A stretch of DNA of 64,000 nucleotides, from NCBI RefSeq assembly GCF_020360975.1, contig NW_025408671.1, positions 4,278,001-4,342,000 of the forward strand. Direction: 5' to 3'. Positions within the stretch are counted from its first letter, which is position 1. The number at the start of each line of letters is the position of its first letter. Under the pieces are notes generated by a model. That model saw only the letters and a list, made by a program, of their open reading frames with translations, did not search any database and was not told the origin of the DNA. A program made the translations under genes and the position numbers. This stretch comes from Hirsutella rhossiliensis. Taxonomy: Eukaryota > Ascomycota > Sordariomycetes > Hypocreales > Ophiocordycipitaceae. Positions 45,271 through 56,179 of this stretch are shown here, in pieces.

Positions 45271-46949
45271 GGTCTATAAGAAATAAGGGAAAACTATCCT
45301 TAAAAAGGCGTCTATAAAAAACATTACCTTAATAAAGCTTTCTTAATCCTTAAAGACGTCGGTTTAGTCGACCTAAATTTCCTTATATAGCTAGTCTAGC
45401 TATATAGGGGTCCGTCTAAAAATTCGTCTCTTAATCTTTCCTTAGCTATAGTATTTATATTTAATAGTCTTTAGGCCCCTTATTTATACGCCTTATTATT
45501 AGCCTAGCTTATATAAAGCTAAGGGGCCTAGGTAACTAAGTTATACGTACTAAAGAAAGCCGTCTCCTTAGGCTACTAAAAGAGGGTCCTTTATAATAAA
45601 CCTATTCCTCCTAGTAGGGAAAGCTAACTTCTTAAGTAGTTCCTTCTTATAAATAGGTTAGAATTTAAGAATAAATTAACCGAATTTTTCCCTAATAGGC
45701 CTAATAGTCTAATTCTTTTAAACTAGCCTTATAGGCTTAGACGTTATATCCTTAAAGATTGCTTCCTTTCGAAGAAAGTAGAAGGAAATTAAGCTCGTTA
45801 AAAATCAAGGGTAAAAAGCTACCCTTTTTCGTCGAAGAATTTATATAGACCTATTAAGTAATTTTATCGTAAGATTCACCCTTCTATATCCCTTTATCTA
45901 TATAGTTAATTCCCCGGTAATAAGATATTCCCTTTATACCTTCTTAAAGGACTAGAATTATAAGAGTATATTATAGATATTAAGGGAAGTATTAGAGTTA
46001 AGGATAGCTGATTTTTATAAGGGATAGTTAGAGGGTCCTAATAGTTAGTCTTACTAATTTATAGGGAAAATAAATACCGGATTTACTATACTAACGATTT
46101 TTCCTTAAATTTATAGTAGTAGCGTTAGTTACTATTTCCTAGTAACCTAAATCTTATTTATCTTTTTTTATAATAAGGGGTCCTTTTTAAGAGACTATTA
46201 TACTATTTCTTATAGCCTCTTTAAAAGGTTAACTTCTTTAAGTCGGTTTTCCTTAAAGACTTACTAGTAGTCTTTTAGTTAATAGGGCTTTTTATATACT
46301 TAGTAGGTAGGTCGATTCCTTCTTATACGTTATCTCTTTAAGGAATCCTTATCCTTTTCTAGAAAGTCTACTTAAAAACCCCCTCTTTATATACCTTATT
46401 GCTAATATTAATAAGGTTCGATTTCGACTAGTTCCTTAATTTTTCGACTAATAGACTAAAAGGTTTATTAAGGGACTAGTCGGGCCGGTCTAACTAATAA
46501 GACTAGGGCTAGTATAACGACCGATATTATTCCTAAGAGATAAACCTATCGAGGGGTTTATATTAGTAGATATAATAGGACGTAGTCTAAGTAATAATAA
46601 GTATATTACGTTAGTAATAAGTTAGAGGTTATAGACTATAAACTATAACTAAGTAATTAAATAATCGGAATTAAAGATAAGATTATAATAGAGATCGTAA
46701 TAATTATAATATTAAAAGCTATTAAGCTATCTATTTAAAAGAGTATTCTATTCCTTCCTTATATATCTTAAGAGCTTCCTTAGATCGCTAAGAGTACTAG
46801 GTAATCCTATAGCTTAGGAGCGCTAGAGCGCTAAAGCAATCCTACGATCTTAGCTATAGAGCGTTAAAGCGCTAAAGTAACCTATCGCTCTAAACTTAAT
46901 TAGCCCGTCGGTCCGTTTAATATTCCTTATTCCTTATATTACGTGCCCT

Positions 46950-47430
46950 TATAATATATACTAGTCCCCGCGGTTCGCTAAACTATAGTCGTAATAAGAT
47001 GCCTCCCCTCCTTTTAGTCTTACCTTTAAGACCTACTACCTTAGCCGCTATATATAAATATACCCTTATCGCGTTATATATAAGTATATCGTTCCTTATT
47101 CCTTTATCCTTTTAGGATATACTGCTAATAGTATATTTAGTTATATTTAAAAAAATCCTATTCTTATAATTCTAATAAATCGCATTAACGATCGGAGCTA
47201 GTATCTTAGACCGAGATCTATAGTATTAAAATTATACCTTACTCTTATTATTTTCGGTTAAGCCTAACTTATAAGGTCGGCGAGCGTTTTAATTAGTATT
47301 TTAAATATACCTTTATAGGCCGTTCTTATAATAGTTATAATATAGCGTCCGCTTATTTATTTTATCCTTTTCCTTCCTTATTATTCTTTTCGCTAATATT
47401 CCTTTTTTTAGTTTATTATATTATAAATTA
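46950..47430 (-). pseudogene. G4 post-pol accessory frame (second copy)
   Basis: Inverted copy of 850-1330. It shares TTTATTTTCGGTTAAGCCTA-type blocks with it and the same Tyr-rich frame on the minus strand. Independent RIP in the two copies leaves the frame readable in both, which argues mildly that it was coding. Function unknown. Confidence 0.3.
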
Positions 47431-47599
47431 ATAGTAAAAGATTAATTTAAATAAACGGAAAGTAAAAGTAGTATTAAAGGAAGCGATAGCTCGCTTAGCT
47501 TAGATTAGGAAATAAAAGCGTTTCCTAAAAGACTAAGGTAGTAAGTTACTTTATTAAGGTATATAAGCTATTAATAAAGAAGATAGTATAATACGTTCT

Positions 47600-49350
47600 T
47601 CTTAAAATAAATTAGTTTATTTATTAAATAAAGAAACTATTACTATTAGCGAGGTTTAATCGTTTAATACCTTAAACGTATTAAACTAAGATACTATTCT
47701 TAGTAACCTTATATTTCTAAGTAAGGGTTTATATAGTAGAACTATCGGAGTAAAGAACTATAGTAGGTTAAATACTTTAGTAGCTCTTAGGTATTTTCCT
47801 TTAATCTATATCCTTTTTATTTAATAAGGTATTCTTATTACTAACCTTATTTTCTTATATTTAGTATTTATTCTATTTTATATTCTTAATTACTATTAAC
47901 TTCGATTTTTTCTTATAGCTTAGCGTTTTATAGCGCTAGTTCTAATAATAAGATATAAAATATTAAGTATATCCTTATTATTATTAGTAGCGTAAGTTTA
48001 TAGTTAACTTTTAAAATAGTTTTCTTAACTTTAAATAGTCTAAGTTTCTTAAAGTTTAATTTATTACTTAGTTATTTTATTTTAATATTTTATTATATAT
48101 AGTAGACTATATCTCTCTCTTAAAATATTAGTCCCTATAATCTTTTCCGATTATAGTAAGTAGATATTTATTCTTTAATAAATTAAAGTTCTTATTATAT
48201 TTCTTTATATAATTTTTATAGCTAATCTACTTATAATATCGCTCGTTCCGCTTATAGTCTTTATTAAGTAACCTTAAATACTTCTAGGTTATATTTATAA
48301 TTAGCGTATACTAGTAAGAGCTTAGTTATTTCTATAATTAACTAATTATAAGCTAGTTATACTTCAAGTAGCTATTTAACTTAATTATTTTATTTATAGC
48401 TAATATAGTATTATAAATATTATTTAAGCGTTTAGTTAAGTCGTTTTATTTATCTATCTATTTATAAGTAATAAGCTATACTAAGCTTATATTTCGTCCT
48501 TAATTATACTATAAGAGCTTACTAAAACTTAGCTATAAATATACTTCTTCTATTAAAGATAATCTTATTTAATAGTCTATAATTACTAATATTCTTTTAT
48601 ATAAATATATATACTAACTCTTTTATATTACTTACTTCTTTATATAGTAAGAAGTATCTATACTTTATTAGTCTATTAGTAATAATAAATATACTATTAT
48701 ACTTAATATTAATTATAGGTTCTTTTAATAGTAGTAGCTTTATAATATAGTTAAAAGCTATTAAATCCTATAGCCCCTCTAGTACTAATAGCGGTTATAA
48801 TTCTCTGTATAGCTTATATCGTTTAGCTTTACTTTATATATAATATTTATATTTTTAATAACTTATTATACTACTTTTTTAAGCTATAAGAAGTTATATT
48901 ATCGTTTAATTCGTTTTATTATTTTTTAGATTCCTTAGTATCTTTATATTAGATATTTATATATATCTTATATAACTTTATTATATAATTCTAATAGTAT
49001 CTAGATTTTATTTTTATATTTTAGAACTTCTAAATACTTTATATTATATCCGTTTAGTACTTTATATTCTTTTATTTATTTTAAGATCTTTTAATATATT
49101 AAGTTATTAAGTTATACTTTAAATATTATATTTAGCTATTATTACTAGTAGTTCTTATTTTCGTTAATTTCTAAGAGCTATCCTTTTACTATAGGTGCCT
49201 TTATATTATAGTTACTTTATCGACTAAGGGTATTAGCTCGACCGTTTTCTATTCCTTTTCTATAGATTATTTTATAGTCGAATTTTAATAAGTATTCGGC
49301 CTATTAAATCTATTATCTATTTAACTATTATATTATTATAAAGTATAAGA
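47600..49350 (-). pseudogene. G4 integrase and chromodomain
   Basis: The C-terminal integrase block KLDFKKL...FKV lies at about 48010-48060 and GDIVY at about 48100-48120, as in the 1-370 copy. The chromodomain-like part follows at about 47.85-47.7 kb. Core motifs between 48.4 and 49.3 kb are heavily altered (many Asn for Asp), so catalytic residues are not assigned. Its role in the living element was cDNA insertion directed by chromatin marks. Confidence 0.6.
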
Positions 49351-49599
49351 TATTTTTATAATCTATATAAACCTTAACTTTATACTTACTTTTAAGAAGG
49401 TAGTATTAAAATTCCTTAAAAGCTTAAATAATTATAAGGAATTCTTTATTATAGATAAGGTAATTAAGTTCTATACTATATAGCTTCTTTAAATAGAATA
49501 TAATTAGTTATAGTCTTCCTTTATTATTTATTTATTTAATTTATACTCTTAAAGTAAAGTCTAATATATTAATTTTAAGTTCGATTTATTATTTTAAAT

Positions 49600-50520
49600 T
49601 AAAGGTAGTTAAGACTAGTTCTTATATAATTATAGTTTTAATATATTTAAAAGCTTCGTTAGCTTTATCGTCTTATATAAATTCTTTTTCCTTCTTTATT
49701 AAGTTATATAGTAGTACTATAATCTTTCTAAAATCTTTAATAAATCGTTAGTAGTATTTTATAAATCCTAGGAAACTTTATATATCCTTAACGTTCTTTA
49801 GCGTTAGCTATTCTTTAACTAAGTTAATCTTATCTTATTATATTTATATCTCTCTTAATAAGATCGTATATCTAAGGAAGTCTACTTCCTATATATAAAA
49901 CTAACTTTTTTTTAGTTTAACTAGTAACTTTATATTCTATAGTATATAAAGTACTTTATAAATATATTCCTTATATTCTTTTAAGGTATCTAAGAAGATT
50001 AAGATATTATCTAAGTATACTACTATAAAGATATCTAAGTATTTATATAGGATATTATTAATTATCTATTTAAAGGTAGCTAGTATATTTATAAGTCTAA
50101 ATAGTATTACTAGATATTAAAATAGTTTAAATTTTATTTTAAAAGCTATTATCTATTTATATCCTTTTTTTATATATATTAAGCTATAGGCGCCTTTAAG
50201 ACTAAGGGCTATAAACTATTTTTTACTATATAGTCGATCTTATAGTTCCGATATAAGCGGTAATAGTATTTAGTCCTTTATTATAATATTATTTAAGCGT
50301 CTATAGTTAATAACTAGTTAAAGCTTACTATTTTTCTTTAAAATAAATATAAGTAAGTAGCCTATTTTAGATATTAACGTTTATATATATCCCTTTTATA
50401 GATTCTTATTAAGGTAGTTATATAGCGTTTATAGTTACTTTTCGTTTAAGTTATAGATTTTATAAAACGTCGGCGTTATTCTATCCTTAAGATAAATTTC
50501 ATAGTCTTATTAGCTATATT
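49600..50520 (-). pseudogene. G4 reverse transcriptase
   Basis: The minus frame reads LYKYLDIFIVVYLDNILIFL at the active site (YLDN at 50006-50017), against VxxYLDDILIFS in Gypsy RT; the second Asp is Asn. Upstream codons continue the palm and fingers to about 50.5 kb. Downstream RNase H is expected at 49.6-49.9 kb. Stops are at former Trp/Gln. Confidence 0.88.
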
Positions 50521-51139
50521 TAAGTAACCCTATCTTAAGTTCTTCCTTAAAGAGTTTATTATATTTCTAGTATTCCTAGGGAATATTCTTTATTCTATCT
50601 TATAGGCTTTATTCTTTCTTTTAAAAGTTAGTTTCCCTTAACTTAAGCTCTTTATTAATTTATTTAAGGTCTTTCCTTTAAGTAGTAATAACTTTTTAGA
50701 TCTTTATATTATATCCTTTATTTTATTTATATCGGATACTAGGTTATATAGCTATATTAGTTAGTATATAGGTCTTATTAGTCGATTTTATTATATCCGC
50801 TAATTCCTTAAAGTAGTAATAACTCTTTAGATCTTTATATTATATCCTTTATTCTATTTATATTAAATACTAAGTTATATAGCTATATTAGTTAGTATAT
50901 AGGTCTTATTAGTCGATTTTATTATATCTACTAGTTTAGTTACTATTTTTATTTATATCGCTAAAGCTTATAATAATTTACTTAAATAGTTATCCCTTTT
51001 ATCCTATTTAATAGCTAAATTATTATAAAACTTTACTTTCTTTTAAATCTACTAGTCTTAGAAACTTATATCTTTATTTTAACGTAGCTAGCTAGTTTTC
51101 TAGTTAATTAGTAAGTTGCTCTCCTATAGCTATAAAAGC

Positions 51140-51430
51140 CTTAGTATAAGGTTATGTTTTTTAATATCTATAATATTGAAGTTAACTTATTTATTATAGC
51201 CCTAGATATTAATATTAAGGTAATTAATCTCTATATTAATAATTACGTTATTATAGTTAAAGGCCTTTTCTTTAAAATTTATAAGTTTATATAGATCTTT
51301 CTTATATCTTTATATAAGTCGGTAACGATTAATAACTCTAAGTAAAATATAATTACCTATCGCGCTATAGTTTAAAAGTATATATATATAATATCCCGCG
51401 ATTTAGATATTTAATACTATTTAGTTACTA
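51140..51430 (-). pseudogene. G4 aspartic protease
   Basis: The minus frame reads YIYTLLNYSAIGNYILL then, about 50 codons on, VNFNIIDIKKHNLILRLL. Gypsy proteases have xALxDxGAxxNFIS...VxDxxxxDxILGLPWL; here the catalytic Asp is Asn and Gly is Ser. The fit of both ends and their spacing supports the call. The enzyme would cut the gag-pol polyprotein. Confidence 0.72.
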
Positions 51431-52099
51431 TAGCTTACTATTACTATATATAAGGTCCTTAGATCTTATTATATCGTACTAGTCTATAGCCCTTTTATAG
51501 ATAGCGTACCTTATTTTTTACTTAGTCCTTATTCGTTTTATTTAGGTATTCTTCTTTAATTTATTATTAATATCGTTTCTTTATATTTTCGTTATATAGT
51601 ATTATATTAAGGCTTAAAAGACTAATTTTATATAGCTAATTAAAGATTTCTTATTTCTTAATACTATATTATTTATATTATACTACTTTATAGTTAATTA
51701 TATACTATACTTTATAATTTTATTTATTTTCGTATTAAAGGTTAAGTTTTTATTTAGCGTCTTTTTATTTTTCGTATAGTATTTCTATATCGATTTTTCC
51801 TTTATTATATATTATTTATAATTATAATAACTAATATCCTTCTTACTTCTTTTCTTATATCGCTTACTTTTAGATTCCTTAGCTTTTACTTATATAGGCT
51901 TCTATATCTCTAAAACTAGTCTAAGAAACTAAATTCTCTTTTACTAGTAGCTTAATTTAAGTAAGATAGTATAACTATAGCTTTAATCTATTTTATAAGT
52001 AGTAATATAAAGGAGTCTAGCTATATATCTACCTAGTATATAATAAGCCTTTAAATATATATACTTATTTAAGAAAACCTATTAGTAAGTACTAAGGGA

Positions 52100-53850
52100 A
52101 TTACGCTTTTATTATCTTTTCTTTTAAGGTAAAGAGCCCCGTTTACTACTTTATATATTATAAACCTAATCTTATAGTCCTAAGAGTATACCTTATACTT
52201 ATTAAGGTAATATCCTTTTTTACTATAATAAAAGTATCTCTTAAGCTAGTTAAAAGCATTAACCTAAAACTATATATATTAATTAGATAGGTAGTAAAAT
52301 CTAATAGTATTTATACTACCTCCTTATCTATAACTTAAAGAGTAGCCTTTTCTATTAACGCGTTTCTATTCCCTATTAAGCTAGTTAAATATCTACTCTT
52401 ACTAGTAAGTAAGGTTAATCTTTATATCTTTAAAGGCTTTTATTAAGTCTAAGATCTCCTTTATAGGCTATTTAGGTTTCTTATCTATTTTCTTTAACTT
52501 TTTAAGAAGTTTTTCTTTACTCTTATTAGATTTAGCTTCCTCTATTACTTTATTAATCTCCTTAAAGAGCTAGTCTTTCTTTAGGTTCTTAAGCTTTTAA
52601 TTATAAACTTTAGATACTATATCTTATCGCTTAACGTCCTAGCGAGGTACTAAGTAGTTATTAATTATATAGATAAGGCTTTTATATAGGAGTTTTAAGA
52701 TAACTTTAAATATCTTCCTATTTCTTTCTATAACGTTAATAATAAGCTCCTTTAGTATTATATAGTAGATAAAGTATAACTAGTCTATAGACTCTTCCTA
52801 GCTATTAAGTTATACCTTACGCTATAGGTATAAGTAGAGACTAAGCTATTTTATAACTTTTATAATAATCTTAGGCTTTTTAGTATTATAATAGTCTAAG
52901 CGGTTATTAATAGTTTCTAGTTATTTAATATTATATATATAGTAGTATTAAAGGAGTCTCTTTTACTTCTTTAAGTAAGTCTATCTATAAGAATTTTAAT
53001 AGTAAGGGCTTATATAAAGGAGATATAGACTTTAAGCTAGTCTATTTTATCCTTATTATAGATATAGTTAATATATATCTCTTATTTTAACTTCTTAAGG
53101 AATTTAGTTATATTTTTACCGTTAAATTTATTAATAAGTAAGAGTTATAGTTAATAAAGTCTTCCTATAAGGTTATCTTAGCTTTTAGCGAGTATATCTC
53201 TAAGTCTATTAGTAATCTTATTAATATCTACTTTAATTTTCTTTATATTACTAGTAGTAGGATTAGATAATCCCTCTTAATAGCTAGCGTTTCTAGATAT
53301 AGTATACTTATAGATTATAAGGTTATAAAATTTAAAGTTAGAGTTTTCGGAGTTAGAGGATATCTTATTATAACTATCTTATTACTTACTTTCTTATTTA
53401 TTAGTAGGAGGTAGGCGTTCTCTATAAGCTACCGTATAAAGGAGAGCTAAGGTTAAGGTTATTAGGGTATCCCTTATTAGTACCTATATTAGTATTATAA
53501 GTATATATAAAAGTAAGAGGTCTTAGTAGGGTTCTAGAACGGTCTAGATTACGCTATTGTTATTATTTATATCTTTTAAAGTATTATATAAGGATTATAG
53601 TTTCTTAACTAAGTCGCTAGTATTAAGGGTTATATAGCTAATAATAAGAGCTTAGGGTTTTTTAGTATTAGCTTATTACTTTTTCTTTATTACTAGCGAA
53701 GGTATTATTTAATTATTTATTTCCTAGTAAGTCTATTACCTTATTAGGTCCCTAACTCTAGCTATTAAGGTAGTTATTACTTTAATTATTAAATTCCTAG
53801 ATTTTATTTTTTCTAAATAGTACCGTTATCCTTTAAGTGTTCTTAGCTTT
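52100..53850 (-). pseudogene. G4 gag with CCHC knuckle
   Basis: The knuckle at about 52190-52235 reads YFYYSKKGYYLNKY (CX2CX4HX4C with every ligand now Tyr). The partner copy at 61438-61479 reads YFYYSKKGYYFNKY, so both copies lost the same residues. Upstream (52.3-53.8 kb) are Lys/Glu/Leu-rich helical segments of a Gypsy gag. A start near 53.85 kb is likely, after the 450 bp leader. Confidence 0.78.
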
Positions 53851-54298
53851 ATAAAGCTACTCGTCGCTATATAAATAAAATAGAATAACGAGTTTACGCC
53901 TTAAAGACTAGTTTTAATAAAGATAAGTATATATACCTAAAGTATACGTAGTATATAGCTAAGGATTAATAGAGTAATTAACTATATAATTATCTAATTA
54001 TTAGTCCTATATATAGCTCTAAGGGCCTTAGGTTATAAATATAAGTCTTAGAGATTTCTTTACTTTATACCTCTTTATTTCTACTAAAGTCGCGTAACTA
54101 GCGGCCTTTACTTTAAAAGGGAAAAATAAAAATTTAAATTAACTATAACTAAGAAAGATACTTAATTAGATAATTAAGGTCTTTATAAAGCCTTTAAGTA
54201 TACTTAGAAGTAAAATAAAAGGGGAGTACTAAGGGTCTTATCCCTTTAATAGGCTAATATTTATAAGGGTACGATCTTACCTATTAAAATAAGTAAGG
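53850..54298 (-). promoter_or_regulatory. G4 5' leader / promoter region
   Basis: About 450 bp shared with 59379-59830. On the minus strand it has AGAGCTATATATAGGAC (a TATA-like box), AT-rich sequence, then AACTAGTCTTTAAGGCG and TTTATATAGCGACGAG before gag. It resembles a U3-R-U5 region, yet no copy is found at the 3' end of the element. The common start is TTTAATAGGTAAGATCG. Confidence 0.4.
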
Positions 54299-55921
54299 TA
54301 GAGATATATAATTCTTATTAATATAGTAATTATAGTAAAGGAGTAATTATTATATTACCTTAATTATCTTTCTTTCCTTTATTTAACGCCCTTTTTTATA
54401 CTTATTTAGTATCTTAATTAATAAAGAAGATCCTACTTAAAGAAGCTATTAATATCCTTTTAACTACTAAGCTTTTTACTAGTTTTTCCCTTCTTTTCTA
54501 GCTATTACCGGTATATCTATTTTATCTCTCGCTACCTTTATAGGAAGCTATCGCTACTTTTACTTCCCCTTATACCCTTACCCTATTTTCTATACCTCTT
54601 TTTAGCTCTTTCTTCCTTTACTATACTAAGTATTTTTAGCTTCCTAGGTCCCTTATACTAAGGGATCTTTCTAAGAACTACGAAATTAAGCTATACTTTA
54701 CGATATACCCCCTTAGCTATAGCTTGCCCTTATAGAAAGGGTAAAGCTAAATACCTAGGCTAGTAAGTATATAGAGGAGGTCTTAGTCTATACTTACCCT
54801 TTACTTAAGAAATCCGGGTTTTAGCCCTAGGCTCTTTTAGACCTACTTTTAGGAAAAAGGGGCCTAAGGAGGAAATTAAGTCCGTTAAGAAAGGGGGGCT
54901 TCTCTAAGGATAAGTCCGTAAAAAGGGAGCCTTTAAGAAGAATAAGTCTTAATTAAGCTAGGGGCCCTCCTTTAAGATAAGTCCTAATTCCTCTCTTTAG
55001 CTATAAACGTCTCCTTCCTCCTATATACTATTAGCTTCTCTCTTAGACTCTTAAGGCGGGCTTTTAAGGATAGCTTTTCTTAAACGTTTTCTAGCTTTAA
55101 AAGGATAGCTAGCTTTAACTTTAGTAAGGGCTTCGTAAGACTATTAGCTTTTATTAATACTATTAAAACCTAATAAATAAAAATAAGTCTCTTTTAGACC
55201 TCTTAGTATAACTAATATTAATAGATATCGATATACTATAGCTAGGTTAATAGCTTTACGTTTTCTATTAGAATTTATATAGTCTATATATTATTATATT
55301 CTATAGCTAATAGGGTCGGAATTTATAGTTATAAAGATATTAGTAGCTAGTAAAGGAAAATTACTTTTTTTAACGCTTTTAAAAGAGTTAGTAGCTTTAC
55401 CTTTATACTTAATATAGTAATAGTAGCTTACTTTAAAGCTCTTTAAGTAATAGTTCCTTTAAAAAGGGATATAATATACCCTTATAAGCTCTTTCTATCT
55501 AAGGAATTATCTATAAAAGATAAATCGCTTAAATAAAGGAAGATTTCGGTAGCTAATTTCCTTCCCTACCCTCTTAAGCATAGGCTATATAATCTTATTA
55601 AATAAAGATAAAGGATTACCTACTTTACTACTTCTTAGTACCTAGGGCTAGGATTCTAGTTATACTTAGCTAACTAAGAGACTATAAAAGAGATATCCGG
55701 TTTAGTAGAAGTAGCTAAAAAAAGTAAAGAGCTTACTTTTTATTAATATTAGTATTTCTTTTACTCCCTAGCTTAAAAGGACGGATTAAGTAAAAGCTCT
55801 TTATTTAATATTAGTATAAAGGGAACCTTCTTATTAAGGGAATTAAGGAGGAATTTATAAGCGACCTTATTAATATAGGCGTCTTAAGTAAGCTAGATAG
55901 TCCGTTAGGACTTATTTTAAA
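54299..55921 (-). mobile_element. Copia-2, short copy: 3' fragment
   Basis: Direct copy of 41790-43410, starting with TATTATATTACCTTAATT-type sequence and ending abruptly at AAAGGATT where the LINE-2 tail begins. It contains the RNase H block (about 55400-55590) on the minus strand. The remainder of this copy would lie beyond LINE-2, outside the window. Left of it is the 5' end of the G4 element. Confidence 0.85.
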
Positions 55922-56179
55922 GGATTATTATTATTATTAAGATTACGCTAGGGACCTAGCTAGAGGTATCTAGAACTTCGATATTAAATAAGAGGGAAAA
56001 ACTAAAGTATATAAGGGAAAACCCTCCCTTCTTTTAGTATAGGTCCGCCTTAAACGAGGTCTTAATAGTAGTATATAGGAAATTTACGCTAGCTACCGCG
56101 GGCTCCTCCTACGTATTTATATTTTAGTATAAGCCCTCTTAGGCTATAGCTACTTCTATCCTAAGCGGCTTCTAAGTTA

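Larger units (their letters stand above)
41790..46510 (-). mobile_element. Copia-2, long copy: degenerate Ty1/Copia element
   Basis: Minus-strand Copia element unlike Copia-1. Its 3' 1.6 kb (41790-43410) is repeated in the same orientation at 54300-55921. On the minus strand integrase, RT and RNase H lie in Copia order at about 45.26-44.96, 44.2-43.5 and 43.1-42.8 kb. Gag and protease should occupy 45.5-46.4 kb. LTRs were not found: the 3' end is set only by where similarity to the second copy starts, and the 5' end is lost at the junction with the G4 element near 46.51 kb. RIP stops are frequent, and many CT/CC/CG sites survive. Confidence 0.8.
46510..54298 (-). mobile_element. Gypsy G4, long copy (chromovirus, minus strand)
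   Basis: About 7.8 kb. Its 5' 2.48 kb matches 59379-61873 in inverted orientation, and its 3' 1.78 kb matches 1-1790 inverted, so both ends are supported by second copies. Minus-strand order: untranslated leader with TATA-like sequences, gag with CCHC knuckle (52186-52240), protease (about 51.4-51.15 kb), RT (50.5-49.6 kb), integrase (49.3-48.0 kb), chromodomain, Cys-rich accessory frame and an AT-rich tail. The two termini are not similar to each other, so LTRs could not be recognised. Right flank is Copia-2 short copy, left flank Copia-2 long copy. Confidence 0.8.

Noticed and set aside
54299..55921. Reading 41.8-43.4 and 54.3-55.9 kb as 1.6 kb LTRs of one giant element
   Set aside because: The repeated segment contains Copia RNase H coding sequence, so it is the 3' part of two Copia-2 copies and not a terminal repeat.
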